Shown: one piece after another, positions 43,078 through 50,962 of the stretch
Numbering within the stretch: the stretch's first letter is position 1
Layout: every line of letters starts with the position of its first letter
Source: CAYPTB01 sp964413535
GTDB lineage: Bacteria > Planctomycetota > UBA1135 > GCA-002686595
Length of the DNA stretch: 64,000 nt
Reading direction: 5' to 3'
Assembly (NCBI GenBank): GCA_964413535.1
Contig: CAYPTB010000054.1
Span: forward strand, 1 to 64,000
Made by a program: the position numbers and the translations under genes
Notes under the pieces: model-generated
Database searches by the model: none
The model's input: only the letters and a program-made list of their open reading frames with translations
Told to the model about the DNA's origin: nothing

Positions 43078-44553
43078 ATGTCGGCACGCAAGTACCACCG
43101 CGGCAGTACGGACGGCAAGCGCACGCGCGCGCTCGATCCCCTCGCCCACGCGCGGCCCGCGTACGACGCGATCGTCGTGGGCAGCGGTCTCGCGGGGCTC
43201 ACCGCCGCCAACATCCTCGGCAAGAACGGGCACAGCGTCTGCCTGCTCGAGCAGCACTACAACTTCGGCGGGCTCGCCACCTGGTTCAAGCGCCGCGGCG
43301 GCCACGTCTTCGACATCTCGCTGCACGGCTTCCCGATCGGCATGGTCAAGACCTGCCGGAAGTACTGGAGCCGCGAGATCGCCGACCGCATCGTTCAGCT
43401 CGACTCGGTGCGCTTCGACAACCCGCAGTTCAGCTTCGATACCACGTTCACGCGCGAGGACTTCACCGACAAGCTCGTGAACGTCTTCGGCCTGTCGCGC
43501 GGCTTGGTCGAGTCGTTCTACGAGCACCTCGCCCGGATGAACTACTACGACGACTCCGGCGAGACGACCGCGGAGCTCTTCGAGCGCTTCTTCCCGGACC
43601 GCAACGACGTCCACCGGCTCCTCATGGAGCCCATCTCCTACGCCAACGGCTCGACGCTCGCGGACCCGGCCATCGCCTACGGGATCGTGTTCTCGAACTT
43701 CATGAAGAAGGGCGTGTACACGTTTCGCGGCGGTACTGACGACCTGGTCCGCGCCATGCGCGCCGAGCTCGAGAAGAACGGGGTGCACGCCTTCAACAAC
43801 GTGCAGGTGGACCGGATCGTCGTCGAGGGTGGCTGCGCGCGCGGGATCGAAGCCCACGGCCGCTTCGTGGCGGCGCGCTCCGTCGTCTCGAACGCCAACC
43901 TGAAGACGACGATCGAGACGCTCGTCGGGCCCGAGCACTTCGACTCGGTGTTCCTCGGCGAGGCGCGCGCGGTGCGGCTCAACAACTCGAGCTGCCAGGT
44001 CTACCTCGGCGTCCGACGCGGCGAATCGATTCCCTTCGTCACCGATCTACTGTTCAAGTCCACGCGTCCCACGTTCGCGTCCGAGGCGCTGTGCGACCTG
44101 CACGGCGAGAGCCGTACGTTCTCCTTCTACTACCCGAAGACCCGGCCGGGCTCTGAGCGCTACTCGATCGTGAGCTCGACGAATGCGAACTGGACCGACT
44201 GGGCCGACCTGGGCAACGACGCCTACGAGCGGGAGAAGGCGCGGCTGATCGAGGACACGATCGCCTCCCTGGAGGAGTTCGTTCCCGGCGTGCGCGCCGT
44301 GCTCGACCACGCCGAGGCCTCCACCCCGCGCTCCTTCGCCTTCTACACGCAACACCCGACCGGAACGTCCTTCGGGACGAAGTTCGAAGGCCTGCGGGTG
44401 AGCATGGAGCTCCCCAACCGGATCGAGGGTCTGTTCCACACCGGCAGCGTCGGGATCATCATGTCCGGCTGGCTCGGCGCGGCGAACTACGGCGCGATCA
44501 CCGCGAACAAGGTCGATGCGCTGCTCTCCGTCACCACCGGAGCCCCGACGTGA
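43078..44553 (+). CDS. phytoene-desaturase-like FAD oxidoreductase 2
   Basis: This 491-aa flavoenzyme has the dinucleotide-binding motif VVGSGLAGLTAA (35-40 for GxGxxG), then EQHYNFGGLATWF. The C-terminal FAD-contact region ends HTGSVGIIMSGWLGAANYG. It is clearly a divergent paralogue of the preceding gene, with about 25 extra residues at the N-terminus (MSARKYHRGSTDGKRTR). Two different CrtI-type enzymes in one operon suggest sequential desaturations or a heterodimer, as inferred for other double-CrtI systems. The stop overlaps the dehydratase start as GTGA. Confidence 0.8.
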   Translation: MSARKYHRGSTDGKRTRALDPLAHARPAYDAIVVGSGLAGLTAANILGKNGHSVCLLEQHYNFGGLATWFKRRGGHVFDISLHGFPIGMVKTCRKYWSREIADRIVQLDSVRFDNPQFSFDTTFTREDFTDKLVNVFGLSRGLVESFYEHLARMNYYDDSGETTAELFERFFPDRNDVHRLLMEPISYANGSTLADPAIAYGIVFSNFMKKGVYTFRGGTDDLVRAMRAELEKNGVHAFNNVQVDRIVVEGGCARGIEAHGRFVAARSVVSNANLKTTIETLVGPEHFDSVFLGEARAVRLNNSSCQVYLGVRRGESIPFVTDLLFKSTRPTFASEALCDLHGESRTFSFYYPKTRPGSERYSIVSSTNANWTDWADLGNDAYEREKARLIEDTIASLEEFVPGVRAVLDHAEASTPRSFAFYTQHPTGTSFGTKFEGLRVSMELPNRIEGLFHTGSVGIIMSGWLGAANYGAITANKVDALLSVTTGAPT

Positions 44554-45059
44554 GCGAGCGCGGCGAGCTCCGACCCCACGCGAAGGACCCGCGCGCGGAG
44601 ATCCTCTCGCTCCTCCCCCACCGCGATCCGTTCCTGTTCGTGGACGAGATCGTGGCCCGGAACCTGGCCGCGGACGGCGCGAGCCTGACCGCGGCGTGGA
44701 CGATCCCGGCCGACTCCGCCTTCTACCGCGGGCACTATCCCGGAGGGCCCGTGACGCCGGGCGTGATCCTGTGCGAGCACGCGTTCCAGTGCGGAGCGCT
44801 GCTCGTCGCGCTTCTCATCGCCGGGTTCCGCGCGGAGGACGGCGTACCGGTGCTCACGCGCATCGGCGAGGCTCGCTTCCGGCGCATGGTGGAACCCGGC
44901 GCGCGCGTCGAGACCGTCGTCCTGGTCTCGGACCGCCTCGGTCCCGCCTGGTACCTGAAGGCGACGGTGCGGAGCTCGGGCGCGACCTGCGTGAAGCTCT
45001 CCTTCGCGCTCTCCGCCACGGCCGCCCTGGCGCGCGCCGTGCCCAAAGGACCGCAGTGA
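44550..45059 (+). CDS. FabZ-like 3-hydroxyacyl-ACP dehydratase
   Basis: This 169-aa hot-dog-fold dehydratase removes water from 3-hydroxyacyl-ACP to form the trans-2-enoyl intermediate. LLPHRDPFLFVDEI at the N-terminus and RGHYPGGPVTPGVILCEHAFQ carry the catalytic His62 and Glu76. The C-terminal half (RRMVEPGARVETVV) fits FabZ. Starts GTG at 44550 and ends in a GTGA overlap with the next gene. No ketoreductase lies in the operon, so the 3-hydroxy substrate probably comes from a housekeeping FabG. Confidence 0.88.
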   Translation: MSERGELRPHAKDPRAEILSLLPHRDPFLFVDEIVARNLAADGASLTAAWTIPADSAFYRGHYPGGPVTPGVILCEHAFQCGALLVALLIAGFRAEDGVPVLTRIGEARFRRMVEPGARVETVVLVSDRLGPAWYLKATVRSSGATCVKLSFALSATAALARAVPKGPQ

Positions 45060-45877
45060 GCGACTTCCTCGCCCTCGCCGAGAAGACCGTGCTCGTCACC
45101 GGCGTGGCGAACACGAAGAGCGTCGCCTGGCACGTCGGCCGGGCGCTCGAGGAATGCGGGGCGATTCCCGTCTACGCCGTGCGCAGCGAGGCGCGGCGCG
45201 CCTCGCTCGCACAGCGGCTCGCGCCGCGCGACGTCTTCGTTTGCGACCTCGAGCGCGAGGACGAGATCGAGCGCCTGCGCGAGGACCTCGCGCGAGCCCA
45301 TCCACGGATCGACGGCCTCGTTCACTCCGTGGCCTTCGCCAACTACCGCCGCGACGGCGAGGGCAAGCTCGCTCCTTTCCACGCGACGCTGCGCGAGGAC
45401 TTCCTGCAGGCCGTGGACGTCTCGTGCTTCTCGCTCGTGCGGCTCGCGAACGCCTGCCGCGAGCTCCTGCAGCCCGAAGCGTCGGTGGTCGCCCTCTCCA
45501 TCAGCGACACGCACATGGCCGCCGCCAACTACGGCTACATGGCGCCCATCAAGGCCGCGCTCGACTCGGCCGTCGTGTTCCTCGCCAAGAGCTTCAGCGA
45601 TTTCTCGCAGGTGCGCTTCAACTCCGTGAAGGCCGGTCCCTTGAAGACCTCGGCCTCGGCCGGCATCCCGGGCTACCTCGAGAGCTACCTGTTCGCGGAG
45701 GCCGCCACGCTGCGCAAGCGCGGCCTCGCCACGCGCGAAGTGGCCGACCTCGTGCTCTTCCTCCTCTCGCCGCGCTCGTCCGGCATCAACGCCCAGGGCG
45801 TCGTCGTCGACGCGGGCATGAGCGTGAACTACTTCGACCGCGCGATCCTCGAGCGCGCCACGCGGACCGACCCGTGA
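45056..45877 (+). CDS. FabI-like enoyl-ACP reductase
   Basis: This 273-aa short-chain dehydrogenase-fold enzyme is of the FabI type. The cofactor motif VTGVANTKSVAWHVGRAL (G-x5-S-x-A) is diagnostic of FabI rather than FabG. The catalytic pair is Tyr159 and Lys166 in NYGYMAPIK, giving the Y-x6-K spacing of enoyl reductases. The C-terminus GINAQGVVVDAGMSVN also fits. It would saturate enoyl-ACP, so the chain can be both saturated here and desaturated by the CrtI-like enzymes. The start GTG at 45056 overlaps the dehydratase stop. Confidence 0.88.
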   Translation: MSDFLALAEKTVLVTGVANTKSVAWHVGRALEECGAIPVYAVRSEARRASLAQRLAPRDVFVCDLEREDEIERLREDLARAHPRIDGLVHSVAFANYRRDGEGKLAPFHATLREDFLQAVDVSCFSLVRLANACRELLQPEASVVALSISDTHMAAANYGYMAPIKAALDSAVVFLAKSFSDFSQVRFNSVKAGPLKTSASAGIPGYLESYLFAEAATLRKRGLATREVADLVLFLLSPRSSGINAQGVVVDAGMSVNYFDRAILERATRTDP

Positions 45878-46581
45878 GCGTCGTCGTGTACGGACGCGTG
45901 GCCGCGGCCAGGCCACCCAGCGCAGGGGTCACACCCGGAGCAACGCGCGCAAGCCTCGCGACGGGCGTTCGAGTGCGTGCTCCTGCGGAGATCTCCCGCG
46001 CTCCGAGCCGACGGCGGGAAGCTCTCGTTCGCGCCCGCGCCGTCGCCGCGCGCTGTCTGGCCCAGGCGGCGCGCTGCGCCGAGCTCCGCCCGATCGCACT
46101 CGAGAACGACGCGAGCGGCGCTCCGCGCGTGCGTCGCAGCGCGGACGCTCTTCCGCGCTTCGCCTCGCTCGCACACGCGCACGGCCTCGCGGCGGCCGTG
46201 ATCTCGGACGCCCCCGTCGGCGTCGACGTCGAATGGCTCGGCCGTCCGCGCCTGCGCGCGGCCCGCGAGAGCGCGGGGCGGGACGAGCTCCGGCTGCTCG
46301 GCGACGACGATGCGAGCGCGCTCGTGCTCCTGTGGACGGGCAAGGAAGCGGTCCTGAAGCAGGTCGGCGTCGGCTTGTCGCGTCTCTCGCGCTGCCGGCT
46401 CCTCGAGTGCGCGGCACCGAGCGAAGCGTCCCGCGAGCTCGTGCTCGGCCTGGACGGCGTGCGGCACCGGGTCGTGAGCCGCGCGCTCCCCGCCCACTGG
46501 CTCAGCGTCGCGAGCGAGCACGTCGTTCGCTTCCACGAGCTCGAAGCGCTCGAAGCCCTCGAAGCCAAGGAGCCCGCGTGA
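45874..46581 (+). CDS. Sfp-type 4'-phosphopantetheinyl transferase
   Basis: This 235-aa enzyme moves phosphopantetheine from coenzyme A to the serine of a carrier protein. The family motifs are present: DAPVGVDVE (GVDVE at 116-120) and WTGKEAVLKQVGVGL (W154, KEAVLK 157-162). The first 50 residues are a Pro/Arg-rich region. In this operon the obvious partner is the acyl carrier protein at 41212-41484. A dedicated transferase is a sign of a specialised metabolite pathway. The start GTG at 45874 overlaps the preceding stop. Confidence 0.88.
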   Translation: MSVVVYGRVAAARPPSAGVTPGATRASLATGVRVRAPAEISRAPSRRREALVRARAVAARCLAQAARCAELRPIALENDASGAPRVRRSADALPRFASLAHAHGLAAAVISDAPVGVDVEWLGRPRLRAARESAGRDELRLLGDDDASALVLLWTGKEAVLKQVGVGLSRLSRCRLLECAAPSEASRELVLGLDGVRHRVVSRALPAHWLSVASEHVVRFHELEALEALEAKEPA

Positions 46582-47513
46582 TCGGCGTCGTCGAGCACGC
46601 CGCGTCGCGGGAGACGCGCGCGCGGGAGCTCACCGCCTCCTTCCGCGCCGAGTACCCGTTCGAGCCCCACTTCCTGCGCTTCGCCGACGGGGTCGCGCTG
46701 CACTACCTGGACGAGGGTCCACGCGACGCGCCCGTGCTCCTGTGCCTGCACGGCAACCCGACCTGGTCCTTCTTCTTCCGCGGCCTCGTGCGCGGCCTGT
46801 CCGCGTCGCACCGCGTGATCGCGCCCGACCACGTCGGCTGCGGGCTCTCGGACAAGCCGCAGGATTACCCCTACCGGCTCGAAACGCACGTCGCCAACGT
46901 GGAGCGGCTCGTGGAGCAGCTCGGGCTGCGCGATATCACCCTCGTCGTGCACGACTGGGGTGGAGCGATCGGCATGGGCTTCGCCCGCCGCCATCCGGAG
47001 CTCGTGCGACGGCTCGTCGTCCTGAACACGGCCGCCTTCCGCTCCGCCGCGATCCCCTTGCGCATCTCCGTCTGCCGCCTGCCGTTCCTCGGTCCGCTCG
47101 CCGTGCGCGGGCTCGGCGCGTTCTCGCGCGCCGCGCTGGGGATGGCCCTCGAGCAGCGCGCGCGCGGTGCCGTGCGCAGGGGCTACCTCGCTCCCCATGC
47201 GACCTGGAGGGATCGCGTGGCGACGCTGGCCTTCGTGCGCGACATCCCGCTCGCTGCCGGCCACCCTTCCTGGGACGAGCTCGTCCGCATCGAGGCCTCC
47301 CTGCCCGAGTTCCGCGACCGGCCGATGCTCATCGTGTGGGGCGAGCGCGACTGGTGCTTCACGCCGGCCTTCCGCGCGGAGTGGCAGCGGCGCTTTCCCG
47401 ACGCCGAGGTACGCATCGCGGCGGACGCGGGGCACTGGGTGCTCGAGGACGCCGGCGAGCGGGCGCTCTCCTGGATCGCCGAATTCCTCGCGGCCACGGA
47501 GGGAGGCGCGTGA
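46578..47513 (+). CDS. oleB: OleB, alpha/beta-hydrolase beta-lactone decarboxylase
   Basis: This 311-aa protein is of the haloalkane-dehalogenase-like alpha/beta hydrolase fold. OleB removes carbon dioxide from the cis-beta-lactone made by OleC to give a cis-olefin. HGNPTWSFFFRGL (oxyanion region), Asp126 in VHDWGGAIGMG as nucleophile, and His286 in DAGHWVLE as base are intact. Dehalogenases share these motifs, but the position between a phosphopantetheinyl transferase and oleC settles the call. Starts GTG at 46578 and overlaps oleC as GTGA. Confidence 0.88.
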   Translation: MIGVVEHAASRETRARELTASFRAEYPFEPHFLRFADGVALHYLDEGPRDAPVLLCLHGNPTWSFFFRGLVRGLSASHRVIAPDHVGCGLSDKPQDYPYRLETHVANVERLVEQLGLRDITLVVHDWGGAIGMGFARRHPELVRRLVVLNTAAFRSAAIPLRISVCRLPFLGPLAVRGLGAFSRAALGMALEQRARGAVRRGYLAPHATWRDRVATLAFVRDIPLAAGHPSWDELVRIEASLPEFRDRPMLIVWGERDWCFTPAFRAEWQRRFPDAEVRIAADAGHWVLEDAGERALSWIAEFLAATEGGA

Positions 47514-49165
47514 GCGCCGAGCGCCCCTCCGTGGAGGTCGCGACGGAACGCGCTGACGGAGCCAACGTCGCCCTCGAGCTGCGGCGCTGGGCGGAGCGCA
47601 CGCCGGACGTGGCCGCGGTGCGCTCGGCGCTCCCCGGCGGCGGTTGGCGCGAGCTCGACTTCGCCCGACTGCACGAGGAGAGCGATCGGCTCGCCCGCGC
47701 GCTCGCCGCGAGCGGCATCCGGCCCGGGGATCGCACGTGCGTCTTCGTGCGCGCCGGCGTCGACCTCGTCACCGCCACCTACGCGCTCTTCAAGCTGGGC
47801 GCCGTTCCCGTCCTCGTCGACCCGGGCATGGGGAGACGCCGGTTCCTCGCGTGCGTCGAGCGCGTCCGGCCGCGCGCGCTCGTCGGCGTCCCGGCCGCGC
47901 TGCTCGCGCGCCGTGTGTTCCGACGCGCGTTCAAGAGCGTCGAGGTCGCCCACGCGATCGGCCGGGGCGGGACGCCGGACGGCGGTGGCTCGGCGAGGCC
48001 GTTCGCCGCGGAGTCCGTCCCGCCGGCGGCCGAAGCCGCGATCCTGTTCACCTCAGGCAGCACCGGCCCGGCCAAGGGCGCGATCTACACGCACGCGAAC
48101 TTCCGCGCGCAGATCCAAGCGCTGCGCGAGCTCTACGGTCTCGCTCCCGGAGAGGTCGACGTCGCGTGCTTCCCGCTCTTCGCCCTGTTCGACACGGCGC
48201 TCGGGCTCACGAGCGTCTTCCCCGAGATCGACCCGTCGCGTCCCGCAGCGTGCGATCCGCGCAAGGTCGTCCTCGCGATCGTCGAGAACGACGCCACGCT
48301 GACGTTCGGCTCGCCCGCGATCTGGCGGCGCGTGCTCCCGTGGCTCGCGGAGAAGGGTCACCGCCTACCGAAGCTCACGCGGGTGCTCGTCGCGGGCGCC
48401 CCCGTCCCGCCCGCGCTGGCGCAGGGCTTCCGCAGCGTCTTGTACGGCGACGCCGACGTGCACACGCCCTACGGCGCGACGGAAGCGCTGCCCGTCACGA
48501 CCATCTCCGGGCGCGAGATCGCCGAGTTGCGCGAGCGCGCCGAGACGGGCGAGGGAACCTGCGTCGGGCGCGCGGCGCCGGGCATCGAGCTCTGCCTGAT
48601 CCGAGTCGGCGACGAGCCGATCGACGCCTGGGACGAGAGCCTCGTCGTCCCCCAGGGCGAGCCGGGCGAGATCTGCGTGCGCGGTCCCGTCGTGACGGCC
48701 GCGTACGCCGAGGAGCCCGAGCCCACGCGCGCGGCGAAGATCGCCTGCGCCGACGGGAGCTTCTGGCATCGCATGGGCGACATCGGCCACCTCGACCCCG
48801 ACGGGAGGCTGTGGTTCCACGGTCGCAAGGCCCACCGCATCGAGACGGCGAGCGGAACGCTCATGCCCGTGCCGCAGGAGAACATCTTCGACACGCATCC
48901 CGCCGTGCGGCGCTGCGCGCTCGTCGGCGTGGGCAACCCGGGCGCCGCACAGCCGGTGCTCGTCGTCGAGACCGAGCGCAAGGTCCGCGGGAAGGCGCTG
49001 CGCCGCGCGCTCGCGCTGGAGATCGCGGCCCACAAGAGCGGCATCGCGCGTCGCGTGGCGCCGCGAGCGGTGCTCTTCCACCGCTCCTTCCCCGTGGACG
49101 TGCGACACAACGCGAAGATCCATCGCGGCGAGCTCGGCCGCTGGGCCGCGCGCGCGCTGCGATGA
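47510..49165 (+). CDS. oleC: OleC, AMP-forming beta-lactone synthetase
   Basis: This 551-aa member of the acyl-adenylating superfamily in the Ole pathway cyclises a 2-alkyl-3-hydroxyacid to a beta-lactone using ATP. The P-loop TSGSTGPAKG (181-190) and YGATE (321-325) are intact, as is the MGDIGHLDPDGRLWFHGRKAHR hinge. The C-terminal lysine segment reads HNAKIHR. OleC and OleD can be fused in other bacteria; here they are separate. It begins GTG at 47510 and ends in an ATGA overlap with oleD. Confidence 0.9.
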   Translation: MSAERPSVEVATERADGANVALELRRWAERTPDVAAVRSALPGGGWRELDFARLHEESDRLARALAASGIRPGDRTCVFVRAGVDLVTATYALFKLGAVPVLVDPGMGRRRFLACVERVRPRALVGVPAALLARRVFRRAFKSVEVAHAIGRGGTPDGGGSARPFAAESVPPAAEAAILFTSGSTGPAKGAIYTHANFRAQIQALRELYGLAPGEVDVACFPLFALFDTALGLTSVFPEIDPSRPAACDPRKVVLAIVENDATLTFGSPAIWRRVLPWLAEKGHRLPKLTRVLVAGAPVPPALAQGFRSVLYGDADVHTPYGATEALPVTTISGREIAELRERAETGEGTCVGRAAPGIELCLIRVGDEPIDAWDESLVVPQGEPGEICVRGPVVTAAYAEEPEPTRAAKIACADGSFWHRMGDIGHLDPDGRLWFHGRKAHRIETASGTLMPVPQENIFDTHPAVRRCALVGVGNPGAAQPVLVVETERKVRGKALRRALALEIAAHKSGIARRVAPRAVLFHRSFPVDVRHNAKIHRGELGRWAARALR

Positions 49166-50193
49166 CGACGCTCGTCACCGGGGGCAAGGGCTTCGTCGGC
49201 TCCGCCGTCGTCCGCGCCCTGGTCGCGGCCGGCCACCACGTGCGCGTCGCGAGCCGCAGCGCCGGCTCGGAGGCGGGGCGAAAGGAGCGGGAGCCGAGCG
49301 TCGAGCACCGCGCGATGGACCTGTGCGACGCCGACTCCGTCGCGCGCGCCGTCGCGGGTTGCGACACGGTCTTCCACACGGCAGCGCTCACGGGCGTGTG
49401 GGGTCCGCGCGAGGCCTTCGAGCGCACGAACGTGCTCGGAACGCAGCACGTCGTCGCCGCGGCGCTCGCGCACGGAGTAGGGCGGCTCGTGCACACGAGC
49501 TCGGCCTCCGTCTGCTTCGACGGGCGCGACCACGAGCGCGCGGGCAACGACCTGCCCTACGCGCGCCGCTTCCTGTGCGCCTACCCCGAGACGAAGGCGG
49601 TGGCGGAGCGCCTCGTGCTGGACGCGAACGGCTCGCGCGGGGCGGCGGGGGTCCGTCTCGCGACCTGCGCCCTGCGGCCGCACCTCGTCGTTGGCCCCGG
49701 CGACCCGCACCTGTTCCCGCGCCTGCTGGAGCGGGCGCGGCGCGGTCGCCTCGCCGTCGTGGGAGACGGCGCGAACGAGGTGAGCGTGACCGACGTCGTG
49801 AACTCGGCGCAGGCGCACGTCCAGGCGGCCGCTGCCCTCGCCCCCGACGCGCCGCACGCGGGCCGCGCCTACTTCATCGCGCAGTCGGAGCCCGTGAGGC
49901 TGTGGGCGTGGCTCGCCGAAGTGTTCCGCGCGCTGGGCGTTCGGCCGCCCGCTCGGCGCGTGTCGAAGCGAACGGCGTACGCCGTCGGAGCGGCCTGCGA
50001 GGCGTTGTGGGGGGCGCTGCGCCTCCGCGGCGACCCGCCGATGACGCGCTTCGTCGCGCTCCAGCTCTCCACGTCGCACTCCTACGACCTCGCCCCCGCG
50101 CGACGCGACTTCGGCTACACGGAGCTCGTCGCGCTGCCCGAAACGACGGCGCGCATCGTCGCGGACCTGCGCGCGCGCGGCGCAGGCGGGTGA
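49162..50193 (+). CDS. oleD: OleD, NAD(P)-dependent 2-alkyl-3-ketoacid reductase
   Basis: This 343-aa extended short-chain dehydrogenase/epimerase reduces the OleA product to the 2-alkyl-3-hydroxyacid. Cofactor motif VTGGKGFVG (5-13) and catalytic Tyr141/Lys145 in YPETK are present, with Ser113-114 in HTSSAS. The C-terminal region (LRLRGDPPMTRFVALQLSTSHSY) is typical of 3-beta-HSD-like OleD. It is the last gene of the operon. The ATG at 49162 overlaps the oleC stop. Confidence 0.9.
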   Translation: MTTLVTGGKGFVGSAVVRALVAAGHHVRVASRSAGSEAGRKEREPSVEHRAMDLCDADSVARAVAGCDTVFHTAALTGVWGPREAFERTNVLGTQHVVAAALAHGVGRLVHTSSASVCFDGRDHERAGNDLPYARRFLCAYPETKAVAERLVLDANGSRGAAGVRLATCALRPHLVVGPGDPHLFPRLLERARRGRLAVVGDGANEVSVTDVVNSAQAHVQAAAALAPDAPHAGRAYFIAQSEPVRLWAWLAEVFRALGVRPPARRVSKRTAYAVGAACEALWGALRLRGDPPMTRFVALQLSTSHSYDLAPARRDFGYTELVALPETTARIVADLRARGAGG

Positions 50194-50227
50194 TCGGGCG
50201 CGCGCGGATCGCGGCGGCGCTTGCCCG

Positions 50228-50962
50228 TCACCGGCTGTGGGATCGGACGCACTCGGCGAAGGCGGCCAGGATGGCGCGTCCGTCGTCGCTCTCCCTGACG
50301 TTCGCGTCCAGTCCCGCCGGATCGAGGCCCTCCTCCACGAGCTCCTCGCGCCGTTCGACGACGTAGGCGCGCGCGATGTCCGCGTCGAACTCGGGGTGGA
50401 ACTGCACGCCCCAGGCGTGATCGCCGATCGCGAAGGCCTGGTGGTCGTCGTGCGCGTTGTGCGCGAGGCGCCGCGCGTGCGGGGGGAGCACGAGCACCGA
50501 CTGCGCGTGCGACGACTGCACGACGAGCGGCGAGGAGAGGCCTGCGAACAGGGGATCGCGCCGACCCTCGGGAGTGAGCTCGACCTCGACGGTCCCGATC
50601 TCGCGTCCGTACTCGTTCCAACCGACTTCTCCGCCCAGGGCGTGCGCGAGGAGCTGATGCCCGTAGCACACGCCGAGCACGGGCGTCTGGGCGCGCACGA
50701 CGTCCGCGAGCCAGGCGGCGACGCGCCGGCTCCAGTCGGTCTCGTCGGTGACCATGGCGCTCGAACCCGTGAGCACGACGCCAGCGTGGAGCCCGACCTC
50801 TGGTAGGAGCTCGCCCGCGTGCGGGAGCACGACGTCGCACTCGAGCGGAGCGAACCCGGTGCGGAACCAGTCGTCGAAGTCACCGCGCCGCGGCACGAGT
50901 CCCGGCACGGTCGACCCGAGCTTGACGACGAGCACCCGTTCCCCGGCAGAGCGACCCGTCAT
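50228..50962 (-). CDS. class I glutamine amidotransferase-like protein
   Basis: This 244-aa protein belongs to the GATase family. The catalytic Cys is in VLGVCYGHQLLAHALGG, with His/Glu in WGVQFHPEFD. It resembles GMP-synthase-type glutaminase proteins found without the synthetase domain. The acceptor of the ammonia, and whether it has glutaminase or peptidase activity, is unknown. The start overlaps the thrS stop as ATGA, so it is translationally coupled to thrS. It is convergent with oleD. Confidence 0.82.
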   Translation of the reverse strand: MTGRSAGERVLVVKLGSTVPGLVPRRGDFDDWFRTGFAPLECDVVLPHAGELLPEVGLHAGVVLTGSSAMVTDETDWSRRVAAWLADVVRAQTPVLGVCYGHQLLAHALGGEVGWNEYGREIGTVEVELTPEGRRDPLFAGLSSPLVVQSSHAQSVLVLPPHARRLAHNAHDDHQAFAIGDHAWGVQFHPEFDADIARAYVVERREELVEEGLDPAGLDANVRESDDGRAILAAFAECVRSHSR

